A DNA stretch of 7,861 nucleotides, taken from positions 1 to 7,861 of the forward strand of contig CAYPDM010000066.1 in assembly GCA_964409485.1 (NCBI GenBank), written 5' to 3'. The stretch comes from JAFGPF01 sp964409485. Its GTDB lineage: Bacteria; Chloroflexota; Dehalococcoidia; Dehalococcoidales; RBG-16-60-22. Position 1 is the stretch's first letter. Each line of letters starts with the position of its first letter. The notes beneath the pieces were generated by a model, which was not told the origin of the DNA, did no database searches, and saw only the letters and a list, made by a program, of their open reading frames with translations. Below, one piece after another: positions 1-6,811 of this stretch. A program made the translations under genes and the position numbers.

Positions 1-1346
1 TTCATGTACTTGACCAGCAGCTGATGCAGCTCGTGAGCCTTGTCCGGCTGCTCCTTGATAAGGTTCTTCTCCTGACCCGGGTCCGTCTTCAGGTGGTATA
101 ATTCCGACATGCCACGCTCGGTGTTGTAAAGCAGCGTCCACTCCTCGGTGGTCACCGTGGCGGTAGAATCCTTCTCCGTCGTCCTCAACGTACCGTCAAC
201 CGACCGCAGGGTATCGTTAACATTTAGGAAGGGGTGCGCACTAATCAGATAGTCCCTCCCGGGCATGCTATTGTCTTTTATCATCGGCAGCAGCGACTTG
301 CCCTGGACGCGGGACGGTATTCCCTGCCCCATAATATCGAGAACGGTTGGCATGAGGTCGACCGCCGAGGTCAGACCTTTATAAGCTGTAGGAACAACTC
401 CGGGCATATAAATGAGGAGGGGCGTATGGGTGACTTCCTCGTAGAACGGCGAGTGTGACCAGACCCCGTTTAACGGCATGCCGGTTTTCTTGTCCCTGGC
501 AAAGACCATCTTCCCCAGCAGTCCGCCGTGCTCGCCGAAATAGTAACCGTGGTCACTGGTGAATATGATAGCCGTGTTATCCAGCAATCCGAGGTTCTCT
601 ATTTTCCTCATCAAGTACCCGAACCAGGTATCTACCATGGTGACCTCGCCGCAGTAGGAGGCGTGGGCCTTTTTGACCTGCTCCTCGGTAACGCCGGGCG
701 TTTTGGGCCAGTACCCGTAGATGGGCATGGCCTGGTCGCCGTCATGCCCCGGCCAGTACAGCTCCCGGTAGTACTGCGGCGGGTCCCAGGGTTCGTGCGG
801 GTCCCAGGTATCTACATAAAGAAAGAAGTCTTCCTGATAATGGCGCTCCAGCCACTCCATCGCTTTCGTGAACGTTCTGGGGGCAAAGTAATCGGATTCA
901 TAGCGCCAGTCACTCCTGACGTCACCTCCGAATATGCTGTGGACAACATGCCCCTTCTTACCCTTGTTGTCCTCATGCCACTGCAGGTTCAACTGTCCGG
1001 GAATTTCGCAAAAAGTCCTGAATCCCTGGTCATAATTCATATTGACGCGGATATAGAACGGTGTGTCAACAATCGCGGCTGTATTTATACCGTTATTTGC
1101 GAGGAGTTCGGGGAGTAATATTTCGTCTTTGAATAACGGCTCCCACTGCATGTAAGACATCGTCCAGCGGCCGGTCAGGTAATCGGCGCGGGTGGGCATG
1201 GTGGGGAAGCCGGCTATATAATGCCGGTCGAAGCGCACGGACTTCTCCGCGAAAGCATCGATTGACGGAGTAATAATATCCTTGTTGCCGTAAGCTCCCA
1301 CGTGGTCGCGCCGTAAAGAATCGGAAATTACCCAGATGACATTCAT
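1..1346 (-). CDS. Sulfatase-family (alkaline phosphatase superfamily) hydrolase, 3' end cut by window edge
   Basis: The first 448 residues are visible and the C-terminus lies beyond the left edge. The fold family is clear. An N-terminal metal-binding segment (VISDSLRRDHVGAYG, residues 6-20, metal ligand D9) is followed by the active-site stretch ending in YLTGR (residues 56-60). DPHEPWDPP (182-190) carries the conserved His184, and TSDHG (263-267) supplies metal ligands D265 and H266, with K279 after it. The usual sulfatase C/S-x-P-x-R reads T-M-P-T-R, so Thr49 sits where formylglycine is normally made. In relatives such as LtaS and nucleotide pyrophosphatases Thr is the nucleophile, so phosphodiester or phosphomonoester hydrolysis is as plausible as sulfate ester hydrolysis. 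The substrate is unknown. No signal peptide or membrane segment is seen, suggesting a cytoplasmic enzyme. The ATG has AGGAGG four bases upstream inside a longer GAGGAGGAG run. It is transcribed away from the radical SAM gene. Confidence 0.9.
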   Translation of the reverse strand, partial: MNVIWVISDSLRRDHVGAYGNKDIITPSIDAFAEKSVRFDRHYIAGFPTMPTRADYLTGRWTMSYMQWEPLFKDEILLPELLANNGINTAAIVDTPFYIRVNMNYDQGFRTFCEIPGQLNLQWHEDNKGKKGHVVHSIFGGDVRSDWRYESDYFAPRTFTKAMEWLERHYQEDFFLYVDTWDPHEPWDPPQYYRELYWPGHDGDQAMPIYGYWPKTPGVTEEQVKKAHASYCGEVTMVDTWFGYLMRKIENLGLLDNTAIIFTSDHGYYFGEHGGLLGKMVFARDKKTGMPLNGVWSHSPFYEEVTHTPLLIYMPGVVPTAYKGLTSAVDLMPTVLDIMGQGIPSRVQGKSLLPMIKDNSMPGRDYLISAHPFLNVNDTLRSVDGTLRTTEKDSTATVTTEEWTLLYNTERGMSELYHLKTDPGQEKNLIKEQPDKAHELHQLLVKYM

Positions 1347-1497
1347 TTCTCCTCCTCATACATGATTTTTCAAATACACCCTAATATACAACAATAATAA
1401 AAGAATAAAAAGGGGAAATTTATGACGGGAAACAATTCGAGGGTGGGAAGGGACTATCAGGAATGAATTGTATTCAGAGTTATGTTAAGCGTAAGAT

Positions 1498-1540
1498 AAT
1501 TACGTTTTTGCGCAACTGCGCAGATTCGCAGTTCGTAATT
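1498..1540. repeat. Nested inverted repeat (stem-loop or cruciform) upstream of radical SAM gene
   Basis: The outer arms AATTACG (1498-1504) and CGTAATT (1534-1540) are perfect reverse complements. Inside them AACTGCG (1514-1520) pairs perfectly with CGCAGTT (1527-1533) around a 6-base loop, leaving an asymmetric bulge at 1505-1513. An alternative fold uses TGCGC/GCGCA (1509-1513 with 1518-1522). The 15-mer at 1509-1523 recurs as an exact reverse complement at 3412-3426, beyond the other end of the radical SAM gene. This could be a small dispersed palindromic repeat or a protein-binding site. The pairing is seen directly; the role is unknown. Confidence 0.6.
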
Positions 1541-1548
1541 CCACTTAT

Positions 1549-1578
1549 TTGCGCCTTCATACACCCAACCCCTATAAT
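1549..1578 (+). promoter_or_regulatory. Probable sigma-70 type promoter of the radical SAM gene
   Basis: A perfect TATAAT lies at 1573-1578, preceded by TTGCGC at 1549-1554 with an 18-base spacer. The -35 box keeps only the TTG core. Transcription would begin near 1585, giving a leader of about 14 bases that still contains the GGAGG site at 1588-1592. The short leader and weak -35 lower the confidence. Confidence 0.4.
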
Positions 1579-1587
1579 TGAAAGTCT

Positions 1588-1592
1588 GGAGG
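1588..1592 (+). promoter_or_regulatory. Ribosome-binding site that fixes the radical SAM start at GTG 1599
   Basis: GGAGG sits six bases upstream of GTG at 1599-1601, which is ideal spacing. The in-frame TTG at 1578 has no such site and overlaps the TATAAT box, so the 608-residue reading is probably seven residues too long. Confidence 0.7.
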
Positions 1593-1598
1593 CGTAAC

Positions 1599-3404
1599 GT
1601 GCTCGATAACGAGATTCTTCATCAGGTCAACCGCCCCGCCCGTTATACCGGCGGCGAGTGGAACAGCGTCATTAAAGACTGGGATAAAATCCCCGTCAAA
1701 ATAGCGCTGGCCTACCCGGATACGTACGAAATCGGCATGTCCAACCTGGCCGTGCCCATACTGTACGAATTGCTCAACACACAGCCGGACACCCTCGCCG
1801 AGAGGGTTTACGCCCCCTGGGTGGACATGGAAGCGCGCCTGCGCGAAAGCAATATCCCCCTTTTCAGCCTGGAAAGCCGGCGCCCCCTCAAGGACTACGA
1901 TATTATCGGTTTCTCCCTCGGCTACGAGCTTTCTTATACCAACGTCCTGAATATTCTGGACCTATCGCAAATTCCGGTACTCGCTGCAGACAGGGACGAT
2001 TCCCACCCGCTGATAATCGCCGGCGGCAGCTGCTGCCTGAACCCGGAGCCGATGTCCGACTTCATCGACGTTTTCATTATCGGCGACGGCGAGGAGGTGC
2101 TTTTTGAGTTCCTCGATGTGTATCGAGAACACAAAGGCTCGGGCAAGGAAAAGCTGCTCAAGCGTCTGGCTGCTATCTCCGGCATTTACGTCCCCGGTCT
2201 CTACCAGGTAGAGTACGATTCCGCCGGCCTGCCAAAAAGCATTAACCCTACCGCCACGGAAGCCAAACCGAGGATTCAGCGGCGTATCGTTACCAAGCTC
2301 CCCCCGCCTCCAACCCGTCCCGTTGTGCCTTTTATCGAGGTCATCCACGACCGCGCCGCCATCGAAGTCCAGCGCGGGTGCAGTCGCGGCTGCCGTTTCT
2401 GCCAGGCCGGCATGATTTACCGTCCCGTGCGTGAACGCCCCCATGAAGAAGTGCTTCAGGCAGCCGGGGAACTAATCGGCAACTGCGGTTATGATGAGGT
2501 CTCCCTGGTCTCGCTGAATACTACCGACTATTCCGGCATCGACGAGCTGGTAGCCGGGTTGTCCCGGCTCTACCCGAACCTTACGCTGTCGCTGCCCAGC
2601 CTGCGCCTGGACGATTTCTCCATCAAACTCGTCGGCTCCCTCCCCACCCGCAGCCGCACCGGGCTCACCTTCGCCCCGGAAGCCGGCAGCGAAAGGTTAA
2701 GAAAAGCCATCAATAAAAATCTCGCGGAAGAAAGCCTGCTGGCGACGGCCGCCACCGCCTTCGAGCGCGGCTGGACCGGCCTCAAGCTCTACTTCATGGT
2801 CGGCCTCCCCACCGAAACCGACGAAGACGTTGAAGACATCGTAACCCTGGTGAATAAAGTCCGCGCCGAGGGCAAGAAAGCCAGCGGCAAGAAGCCGATG
2901 ATACGGGTAAGCGTCGCTACCTTCATCCCCAAGCCGCATACGCCCTTCCAGTGGTCCGCCCAGATAGAAGAGCCGGACCTGACCGCCCGGCATGAAATCC
3001 TTCAGCAGGGACTGCAGCGCAAGGGTATCCGCCTGTCCTGGCACGACCCCAAGACCAGCCTGCTGGAAGCTGCAATGTCGCGGGGAGACCGGCGTATCGG
3101 ACGGGTAATTCACCGCGCCTGGGAGCTCGGCTGCAAATTCGATGCCTGGACCGAGAGCTTCAATTTCGATAGCTGGATGCGCGCCTTCGCCGATACCGGC
3201 CTTGACCCGGCTTTTTACGCCCATCGCGAGCGCCCGCCGGACGAATTGCTCCCCTGGTCTCATATCGACACAGGCATAACCGATGACTTTTTAAAGCGGG
3301 AATTCCAGCGCGCCCGGGAGGGACTGGATACGCCGGATTGCCGGAATAATCCCTGCAACACCTGCGGCCTGGAAGACACAGAAAATTGCGCGGATAGAAA
3401 ATAG
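1599..3404 (+). CDS. B12-binding-type radical SAM protein, TIGR03960-like
   Basis: The protein is 601 residues from the GTG start. Residues about 30-190 form a Rossmann-like domain resembling the cobalamin-binding region of B12 radical SAM enzymes, including GGSCCLNPEPMSDF and an IGDGEE turn. The radical SAM core follows with CSRGCRFC, whose C261, C265 and C268 are the CxxxCxxC ligands of the 4Fe-4S cluster that cleaves S-adenosylmethionine. Also present are the EAGSERLRK segment and ATFIPKPHTPFQW, both typical of this family. The C-terminus carries four more cysteines (C581, C586, C589, C597) that could bind a second metal centre. The reaction catalysed by this family is not known. In many bacteria a relative lies beside a DUF2344 gene; none is present here, where the gene is single and meets gyrA tail to tail. 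The length appears full and no lesions were seen. Family assignment is from memory of its motifs. Confidence 0.88.
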   Translation: MLDNEILHQVNRPARYTGGEWNSVIKDWDKIPVKIALAYPDTYEIGMSNLAVPILYELLNTQPDTLAERVYAPWVDMEARLRESNIPLFSLESRRPLKDYDIIGFSLGYELSYTNVLNILDLSQIPVLAADRDDSHPLIIAGGSCCLNPEPMSDFIDVFIIGDGEEVLFEFLDVYREHKGSGKEKLLKRLAAISGIYVPGLYQVEYDSAGLPKSINPTATEAKPRIQRRIVTKLPPPPTRPVVPFIEVIHDRAAIEVQRGCSRGCRFCQAGMIYRPVRERPHEEVLQAAGELIGNCGYDEVSLVSLNTTDYSGIDELVAGLSRLYPNLTLSLPSLRLDDFSIKLVGSLPTRSRTGLTFAPEAGSERLRKAINKNLAEESLLATAATAFERGWTGLKLYFMVGLPTETDEDVEDIVTLVNKVRAEGKKASGKKPMIRVSVATFIPKPHTPFQWSAQIEEPDLTARHEILQQGLQRKGIRLSWHDPKTSLLEAAMSRGDRRIGRVIHRAWELGCKFDAWTESFNFDSWMRAFADTGLDPAFYAHRERPPDELLPWSHIDTGITDDFLKREFQRAREGLDTPDCRNNPCNTCGLEDTENCADRK

Positions 3405-3411
3405 TTCGCAC

Positions 3412-3427
3412 CTGCGCAGTTGCGCAG
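3412..3427. terminator. Perfect hairpin between convergent radical SAM and gyrA ends, possible weak bidirectional terminator
   Basis: CTGCGC (3412-3417) and GCGCAG (3422-3427) form a six-base-pair GC-rich stem around an AGTT loop, in the 23-base gap between the two stop codons. The right arm touches the gyrA stop codon at 3428-3430. Neither strand has a clear T tract straight after the stem, so intrinsic termination would be weak. The sequence also reads as a tandem GCGCAGTT pair (3414-3429), and 15 bases are an exact inverted copy of 1509-1523. Confidence 0.45.
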
Positions 3428-5866
3428 TTAATACTCGACGGCGGTAATGGCTACCAGACGGTCGCCCTCATCCAGGGTCATCACCCTGACGCCCTGCGTG
3501 CTCCTGCCCTGCGTGCTGATACCCTGCCGCGGGTCTTTCTCCTTTATCGGCGTCAGCGTTACCATGCCTTCGGCCGATATCAACATGACCTGCTGCTTGG
3601 GCGTTACTACCCTGGCCGCCGTCACGTCACCCGTTTTATCGACTATCTTGAACGTCCTCACGCCCATCCCGGCGCGGTGCTGCCGGGGATACCTGTCCAG
3701 CGGGGTAATCTTTCCGTAGCCCCCCTCTGACACTACCAGCAGAAAGGCTTCCTGGTCTACCCGGTCCATGCTGACCACCTCATCGCCCCCGGCCAGGCGT
3801 ATAGCGCGCACGCCGCCGCTGGTCCTGGACGCGGCCCTCAAGCTGGAAACGCCGAAACATATTGATTGTCCCTTACGCGTTACCAGGACTACGTCGTCCT
3901 CATCCCTGGCAATACAGGTCGATATCAGCTCATCTCCCGGCTCCAGGTCCATGGAAATAAGCCCGCTGCTTCGCACGGCGGCGAACTTGTCCAGCGATGT
4001 TTTCTTTATCTCGCCGAGTTTGGTAGCCATCACCAGGTAAGCGTCCGGCATCAGGCCCGTTGTCGCCGCCATGGACGTGACTCTTTCGCCTTCGGCGATG
4101 GACAACAAATTAATGATGGCCAGACCCTTGGACGTACGGGAGGCGGCGGGGACTTCGTGGCACTTTAGGTAAAATACTTTACCCCGGTCGGTGAAGAAAA
4201 AGAGGTCGTCGTGGGTATCGGCCACGACCAGCAGCATGACGGCATCGGTGTCCCTGGTCACCTGGCCTATTCTGCCAACGCCACCACGATGCTGCGTCGG
4301 GTAGGTCTTCGAAGGAATTCTCTTGACGAAGCCGCGACTGCTCAACGTTACCGCCACTCTTTCGTGGGGGATAAGGTCTTCCTCGGTGAATTCCAGCGCC
4401 CCCTGCTCAACGATGGAGGTGCGGCGCTCGTCCCCGTATTTCGACTTAATACCTTCCACATCCTCTTTTATCAGGACGAGAATTCTCCTGGGATTGGCCA
4501 GCAGGTCTTCCAGGTAGGCGATAGTCTTGACAACCTCGGCGAACTCATCGAGTATCTTCTGCCTTTCCAGATTAGCCAGGCGGCGCAGCTGCATATCGAG
4601 GATTGCCTGTGCCTGAATCTGGGTCAGGCCGAAGCCTTCCATCAGGTTTTTACGGGCCGCCTCGGCCGTCTCCGACTTCCGGATGGTACTGATTATCGCG
4701 TCGATCTTATCCAGCGCGATTCTCAAGCCTTCCAGTATGTGGGCCCTCGCCCTGGCCTGTTTGAGTTCAAAGCGGGAACGCCTCTTAATTACCTCGCGGC
4801 GGAAATCTACGAAATGCTGCAGCGCCTCCCTCAAGCTGATTACCTTCGGCTGCCCGTCTACCAGCGCCAGCATATTAACAAAGAAGGAGGACTGCATGGA
4901 GGTATATTTATAGAGATTATTGAGTACTTTCTGCGGCTGGGCTTCCTTTTTCAACTCGATGACGACACGCATTCCCTGTCGGTCGGACTCGTCACGCAGG
5001 TCGGCGATGCCCTCGACTTTCTTGTTCCTGACCAGTTCGGCGATATTCTCCACGAGGGCGGCCTTGTTGGTCTGGTAGGGAAGTTCGCTGACGATTATCT
5101 GGCTCCGGCCGGCCGCCGTGGGGCTGCTGATATGTGCTTTGGCGCGGACCACCAGCTTGCCGTGCCCGGTGGTATAGGCATTTATGATGCCCTCCCGCCC
5201 CTGGATGATGCCGGCTGTCGGAAAGTCCGGACCCTGTACGAATTTTGTAAGTTCCTCGATGGTAGCCCCGGGGTTATCGATGAGGTAGTCAATGGCGCCG
5301 CACACCTCTCCCAGGTTGTGCGGGGGGATATTGGTGGCCATGCCCACGGCGATTCCGGAACTGCCGTTCAGTAAAAGATTAGGCAGTACGGTGGGCAGCA
5401 CCGTCGGCTCCTGCTGGCTGTCATCGAAGTTCGGGATGAAGTCCACAGTGTCTTTCTCGATATCGACCAGCATCTCTTCCGCTATCTTCGCCAGGCGCGC
5501 CTCGGTATAGCGCATGGCGGCGGGAGGGTCGGCATCGACACTGCCGAAATTACCCTGACCGTCAACCATGGGATAGCGCATAGAAAAGTCCTGCGCCATG
5601 CGCACCATGGCGTCATAGACCGAGGTGTCTCCATGCGGATGGTACTTACCCAGCACTTCACCCACGATACGGACACTCTTGCGATGGGGACTGCTGGGCC
5701 GCAGTCCCATATCGTTCATGGCGTACAGGATACGCCGGTGAACCGGTTTCAAACCGTCGCGCACATCCGGCAGGGCGCGGGAGACGATGACGCTCATCGC
5801 GTAATCGATATAGGAACTCCTCATTTCATCTTCTATGTTTACCGGCTTCACTATGCCCGAAACCAT
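3428..5866 (-). CDS. gyrA: DNA gyrase subunit A (type IIA topoisomerase A subunit)
   Basis: The protein has 812 residues, close to the usual bacterial GyrA length. The N-terminal breakage-reunion domain contains IDYAMSVIVSRALPDVRDGLKPVHRR (residues 20-45, given as a landmark), KYHPHGDTSVYDAM with the quinolone-region residues T81 and D85, and catalytic Tyr120 in AAMRYTEARL. GyrA cuts and rejoins both DNA strands and works with GyrB to introduce negative supercoils. The C-terminal half (from about 500) is a series of beta-propeller blades. The GyrA box that separates gyrase from topoisomerase IV reads QHRGGVG (525-531) instead of QRRGGKG, so it is recognisable but altered. T81 and D85 match quinolone-susceptible residues. 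The start is backed by AGGAGGT at 5876-5882, which overlaps the stop of the TPR gene upstream, implying co-transcription and translational coupling. A ParC role cannot be fully excluded because of the altered box. Confidence 0.93.
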   Translation of the reverse strand: MVSGIVKPVNIEDEMRSSYIDYAMSVIVSRALPDVRDGLKPVHRRILYAMNDMGLRPSSPHRKSVRIVGEVLGKYHPHGDTSVYDAMVRMAQDFSMRYPMVDGQGNFGSVDADPPAAMRYTEARLAKIAEEMLVDIEKDTVDFIPNFDDSQQEPTVLPTVLPNLLLNGSSGIAVGMATNIPPHNLGEVCGAIDYLIDNPGATIEELTKFVQGPDFPTAGIIQGREGIINAYTTGHGKLVVRAKAHISSPTAAGRSQIIVSELPYQTNKAALVENIAELVRNKKVEGIADLRDESDRQGMRVVIELKKEAQPQKVLNNLYKYTSMQSSFFVNMLALVDGQPKVISLREALQHFVDFRREVIKRRSRFELKQARARAHILEGLRIALDKIDAIISTIRKSETAEAARKNLMEGFGLTQIQAQAILDMQLRRLANLERQKILDEFAEVVKTIAYLEDLLANPRRILVLIKEDVEGIKSKYGDERRTSIVEQGALEFTEEDLIPHERVAVTLSSRGFVKRIPSKTYPTQHRGGVGRIGQVTRDTDAVMLLVVADTHDDLFFFTDRGKVFYLKCHEVPAASRTSKGLAIINLLSIAEGERVTSMAATTGLMPDAYLVMATKLGEIKKTSLDKFAAVRSSGLISMDLEPGDELISTCIARDEDDVVLVTRKGQSICFGVSSLRAASRTSGGVRAIRLAGGDEVVSMDRVDQEAFLLVVSEGGYGKITPLDRYPRQHRAGMGVRTFKIVDKTGDVTAARVVTPKQQVMLISAEGMVTLTPIKEKDPRQGISTQGRSTQGVRVMTLDEGDRLVAITAVEY

Positions 5867-5875
5867 ATCAACCCG

Positions 5876-5882
5876 ACCTCCT
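5876..5882 (-). promoter_or_regulatory. Strong ribosome-binding site of gyrA overlapping the TPR gene stop codon
   Basis: AGGAGGT on the minus strand lies nine bases before the gyrA ATG (5866) and overlaps the TAG stop of the upstream gene (5883-5881). This arrangement allows terminating ribosomes to restart on gyrA. Confidence 0.75.
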
Positions 5883-6687
5883 ATTCGTCATCGCTATTCT
5901 CGCCATCGTCAACGCCCTCGGATTCCTCGGGCAGTACCTCTATCTCATCACCGCCGATTATCGTATAACCGGACTCGTCCTCCTCCTCATCCTCTTCCAC
6001 TTTCAACAGCTTATCGCCGACATAGGGACGGAACTCGTCCATTCCCTTAGGGGGGAAGGACAGCTTCCCGACCTGGCTCGGGTGCTGGTACGTTTCCCTG
6101 ATAATTATAGTCATCATGTCCATGTTGGACCTGACTACCGATGTCGTGTACTGGTTGCCCCCCAGCATCAGCCGGATGAGCCGCTGGGCGTACTTGGGCT
6201 CCACCTTACCCATATAGATACCGCGGCTGTTTTCCACCGAAAGAACGGGGCCTTCCGCTTTCAGGTTTACCTTATCGCCCGCCACCATTCTGGCACGCGC
6301 TTCTTTAGGTGACAGTTCGTAAAGCGCAACCACCCCGGCTTTGCCTATTTCTTCGATAAAGTGGTGGGGGTCAACCGTATCGGTCTCCACCCCTTCGTTA
6401 TCCGATTCCCCCAGGTCGCTAAGGCGCCGCAAATTCCTGGCGGCGATAGCGTTATAGGGGTCCAGCTGCGCCGTGCGATTGTATGCCTCCCGGGCCAGCG
6501 TGTACTGCCCCAGTTCCATGTAAGCCCTTCCCAGGCGGTTGCAGGCGTCGACATCATCCGGGTAACTTTCAATGATTTCCTTATTGATGCCGACGGCCTC
6601 CTGCCAGCGGGCCTGCATCGCCAGGTCGATAGCCTCTTTGCTGCGCTGCTGTTTGAGCCTGATTAATCTTTCGTCGTCACGCGTCAT
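5881..6687 (-). CDS. TPR-repeat protein with an uncharacterised C-terminal domain and acidic tail, coupled to gyrA
   Basis: The protein is 268 residues with no signal peptide or membrane segment, so it is probably cytosolic. Residues about 13-90 form at least two tetratricopeptide repeats (ARWQEAVGINKEIIESYPDD, then a second unit with LGRAYMELGQYTLAREAYN and AQLDPYNA), a protein-binding scaffold. Residues about 130-200 form a separate globular region with the pattern GDKVNLKAEGPVLSVENSRG, then YMGKVEPKYAQRL and a basic/beta segment. This faintly resembles HIRAN-type DNA-associated domains (small beta-rich, G-x-L-x-L-x-x-E spacing), but I would not assign it. Residues 229-268 are strongly acidic (EEDEEEDE and later Glu/Asp clusters) and probably flexible. 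The gene precedes gyrA by 14 bases, with the gyrA ribosome-binding site over its stop. No function is known to me; a link to gyrase or DNA is only inference from position. The ATG has a modest GGGGAAG upstream. Confidence 0.8.
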   Translation of the reverse strand: MTRDDERLIRLKQQRSKEAIDLAMQARWQEAVGINKEIIESYPDDVDACNRLGRAYMELGQYTLAREAYNRTAQLDPYNAIAARNLRRLSDLGESDNEGVETDTVDPHHFIEEIGKAGVVALYELSPKEARARMVAGDKVNLKAEGPVLSVENSRGIYMGKVEPKYAQRLIRLMLGGNQYTTSVVRSNMDMMTIIIRETYQHPSQVGKLSFPPKGMDEFRPYVGDKLLKVEEDEEEDESGYTIIGGDEIEVLPEESEGVDDGENSDDE

Positions 6688-6725
6688 TGACTTCCCCGGG
6701 ACCGGTATAATTTTTAAAGTAATTT

Positions 6726-6754
6726 ATTCTACACTAACGAGATACATCATACAA
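6726..6754 (-). promoter_or_regulatory. Candidate promoter of the TPR-gyrA operon
   Basis: On the minus strand TTGTAT (6754-6749) and TAGAAT (6731-6726) are separated by 17 bases. The -10 box matches consensus at five of six positions, but the -35 box at only three. Transcription would start near 6719, leaving a leader of about 32 bases before the TPR gene ATG. No other promoter for gyrA was obvious. Confidence 0.4.
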
Positions 6755-6782
6755 GGGGTTTTTGTTCAAATAAAAACACCGT

Positions 6783-6811
6783 TTGACAAATTGCCCCCCG
6801 GCAGATAGAAT
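6783..6811 (+). promoter_or_regulatory. Strong sigma-70 type promoter of the nfu gene
   Basis: A perfect TTGACA at 6783-6788 and TAGAAT at 6806-6811 are separated by exactly 17 bases. The predicted start of transcription is near 6818, and the leader of about 37 bases carries AAAGGAG at 6837-6843, eleven bases before the ATG. This is the best promoter match in the window. Confidence 0.7.

Larger units (their letters stand above)
1347..1598. other. Divergent intergenic region between sulfatase-like and radical SAM genes
   Basis: This stretch of about 250 bp is clearly more AT-rich than its flanks and has no credible coding frame. Near the sulfatase side it holds A/T-rich runs (about 1380-1412) that could carry a minus-strand promoter, but I could not pick convincing -35 and -10 boxes. 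Toward the radical SAM gene it holds a nested inverted repeat and a good -10 box, listed separately. Confidence 0.7.

Noticed and set aside
528..1118. Plus-strand open frame of 196 codons opposite the sulfatase-like gene
   Set aside because: The minus-strand frame carries the full set of sulfatase-family motifs over the same stretch, so this is an antisense shadow.
1468..1497. Alternative promoter TTGTAT-18-TAAGAT upstream of the radical SAM gene
   Set aside because: Both boxes are weak and the start codon would be about 100 bases away; the TATAAT at 1573-1578 is a better candidate.
2697..3263. Minus-strand open frame of 188 codons inside the radical SAM gene
   Set aside because: The plus-strand protein is intact with conserved motifs throughout; the antisense translation is low in recognisable structure and rich in chance Gly/Ala/Arg.
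4211..5374. Long plus-strand open frame of 387 codons inside gyrA
   Set aside because: It is antisense to the well-conserved gyrA coding sequence, its translation resembles no family I know, and it has no supporting start signals. GC-rich codon use on the opposite strand explains it.
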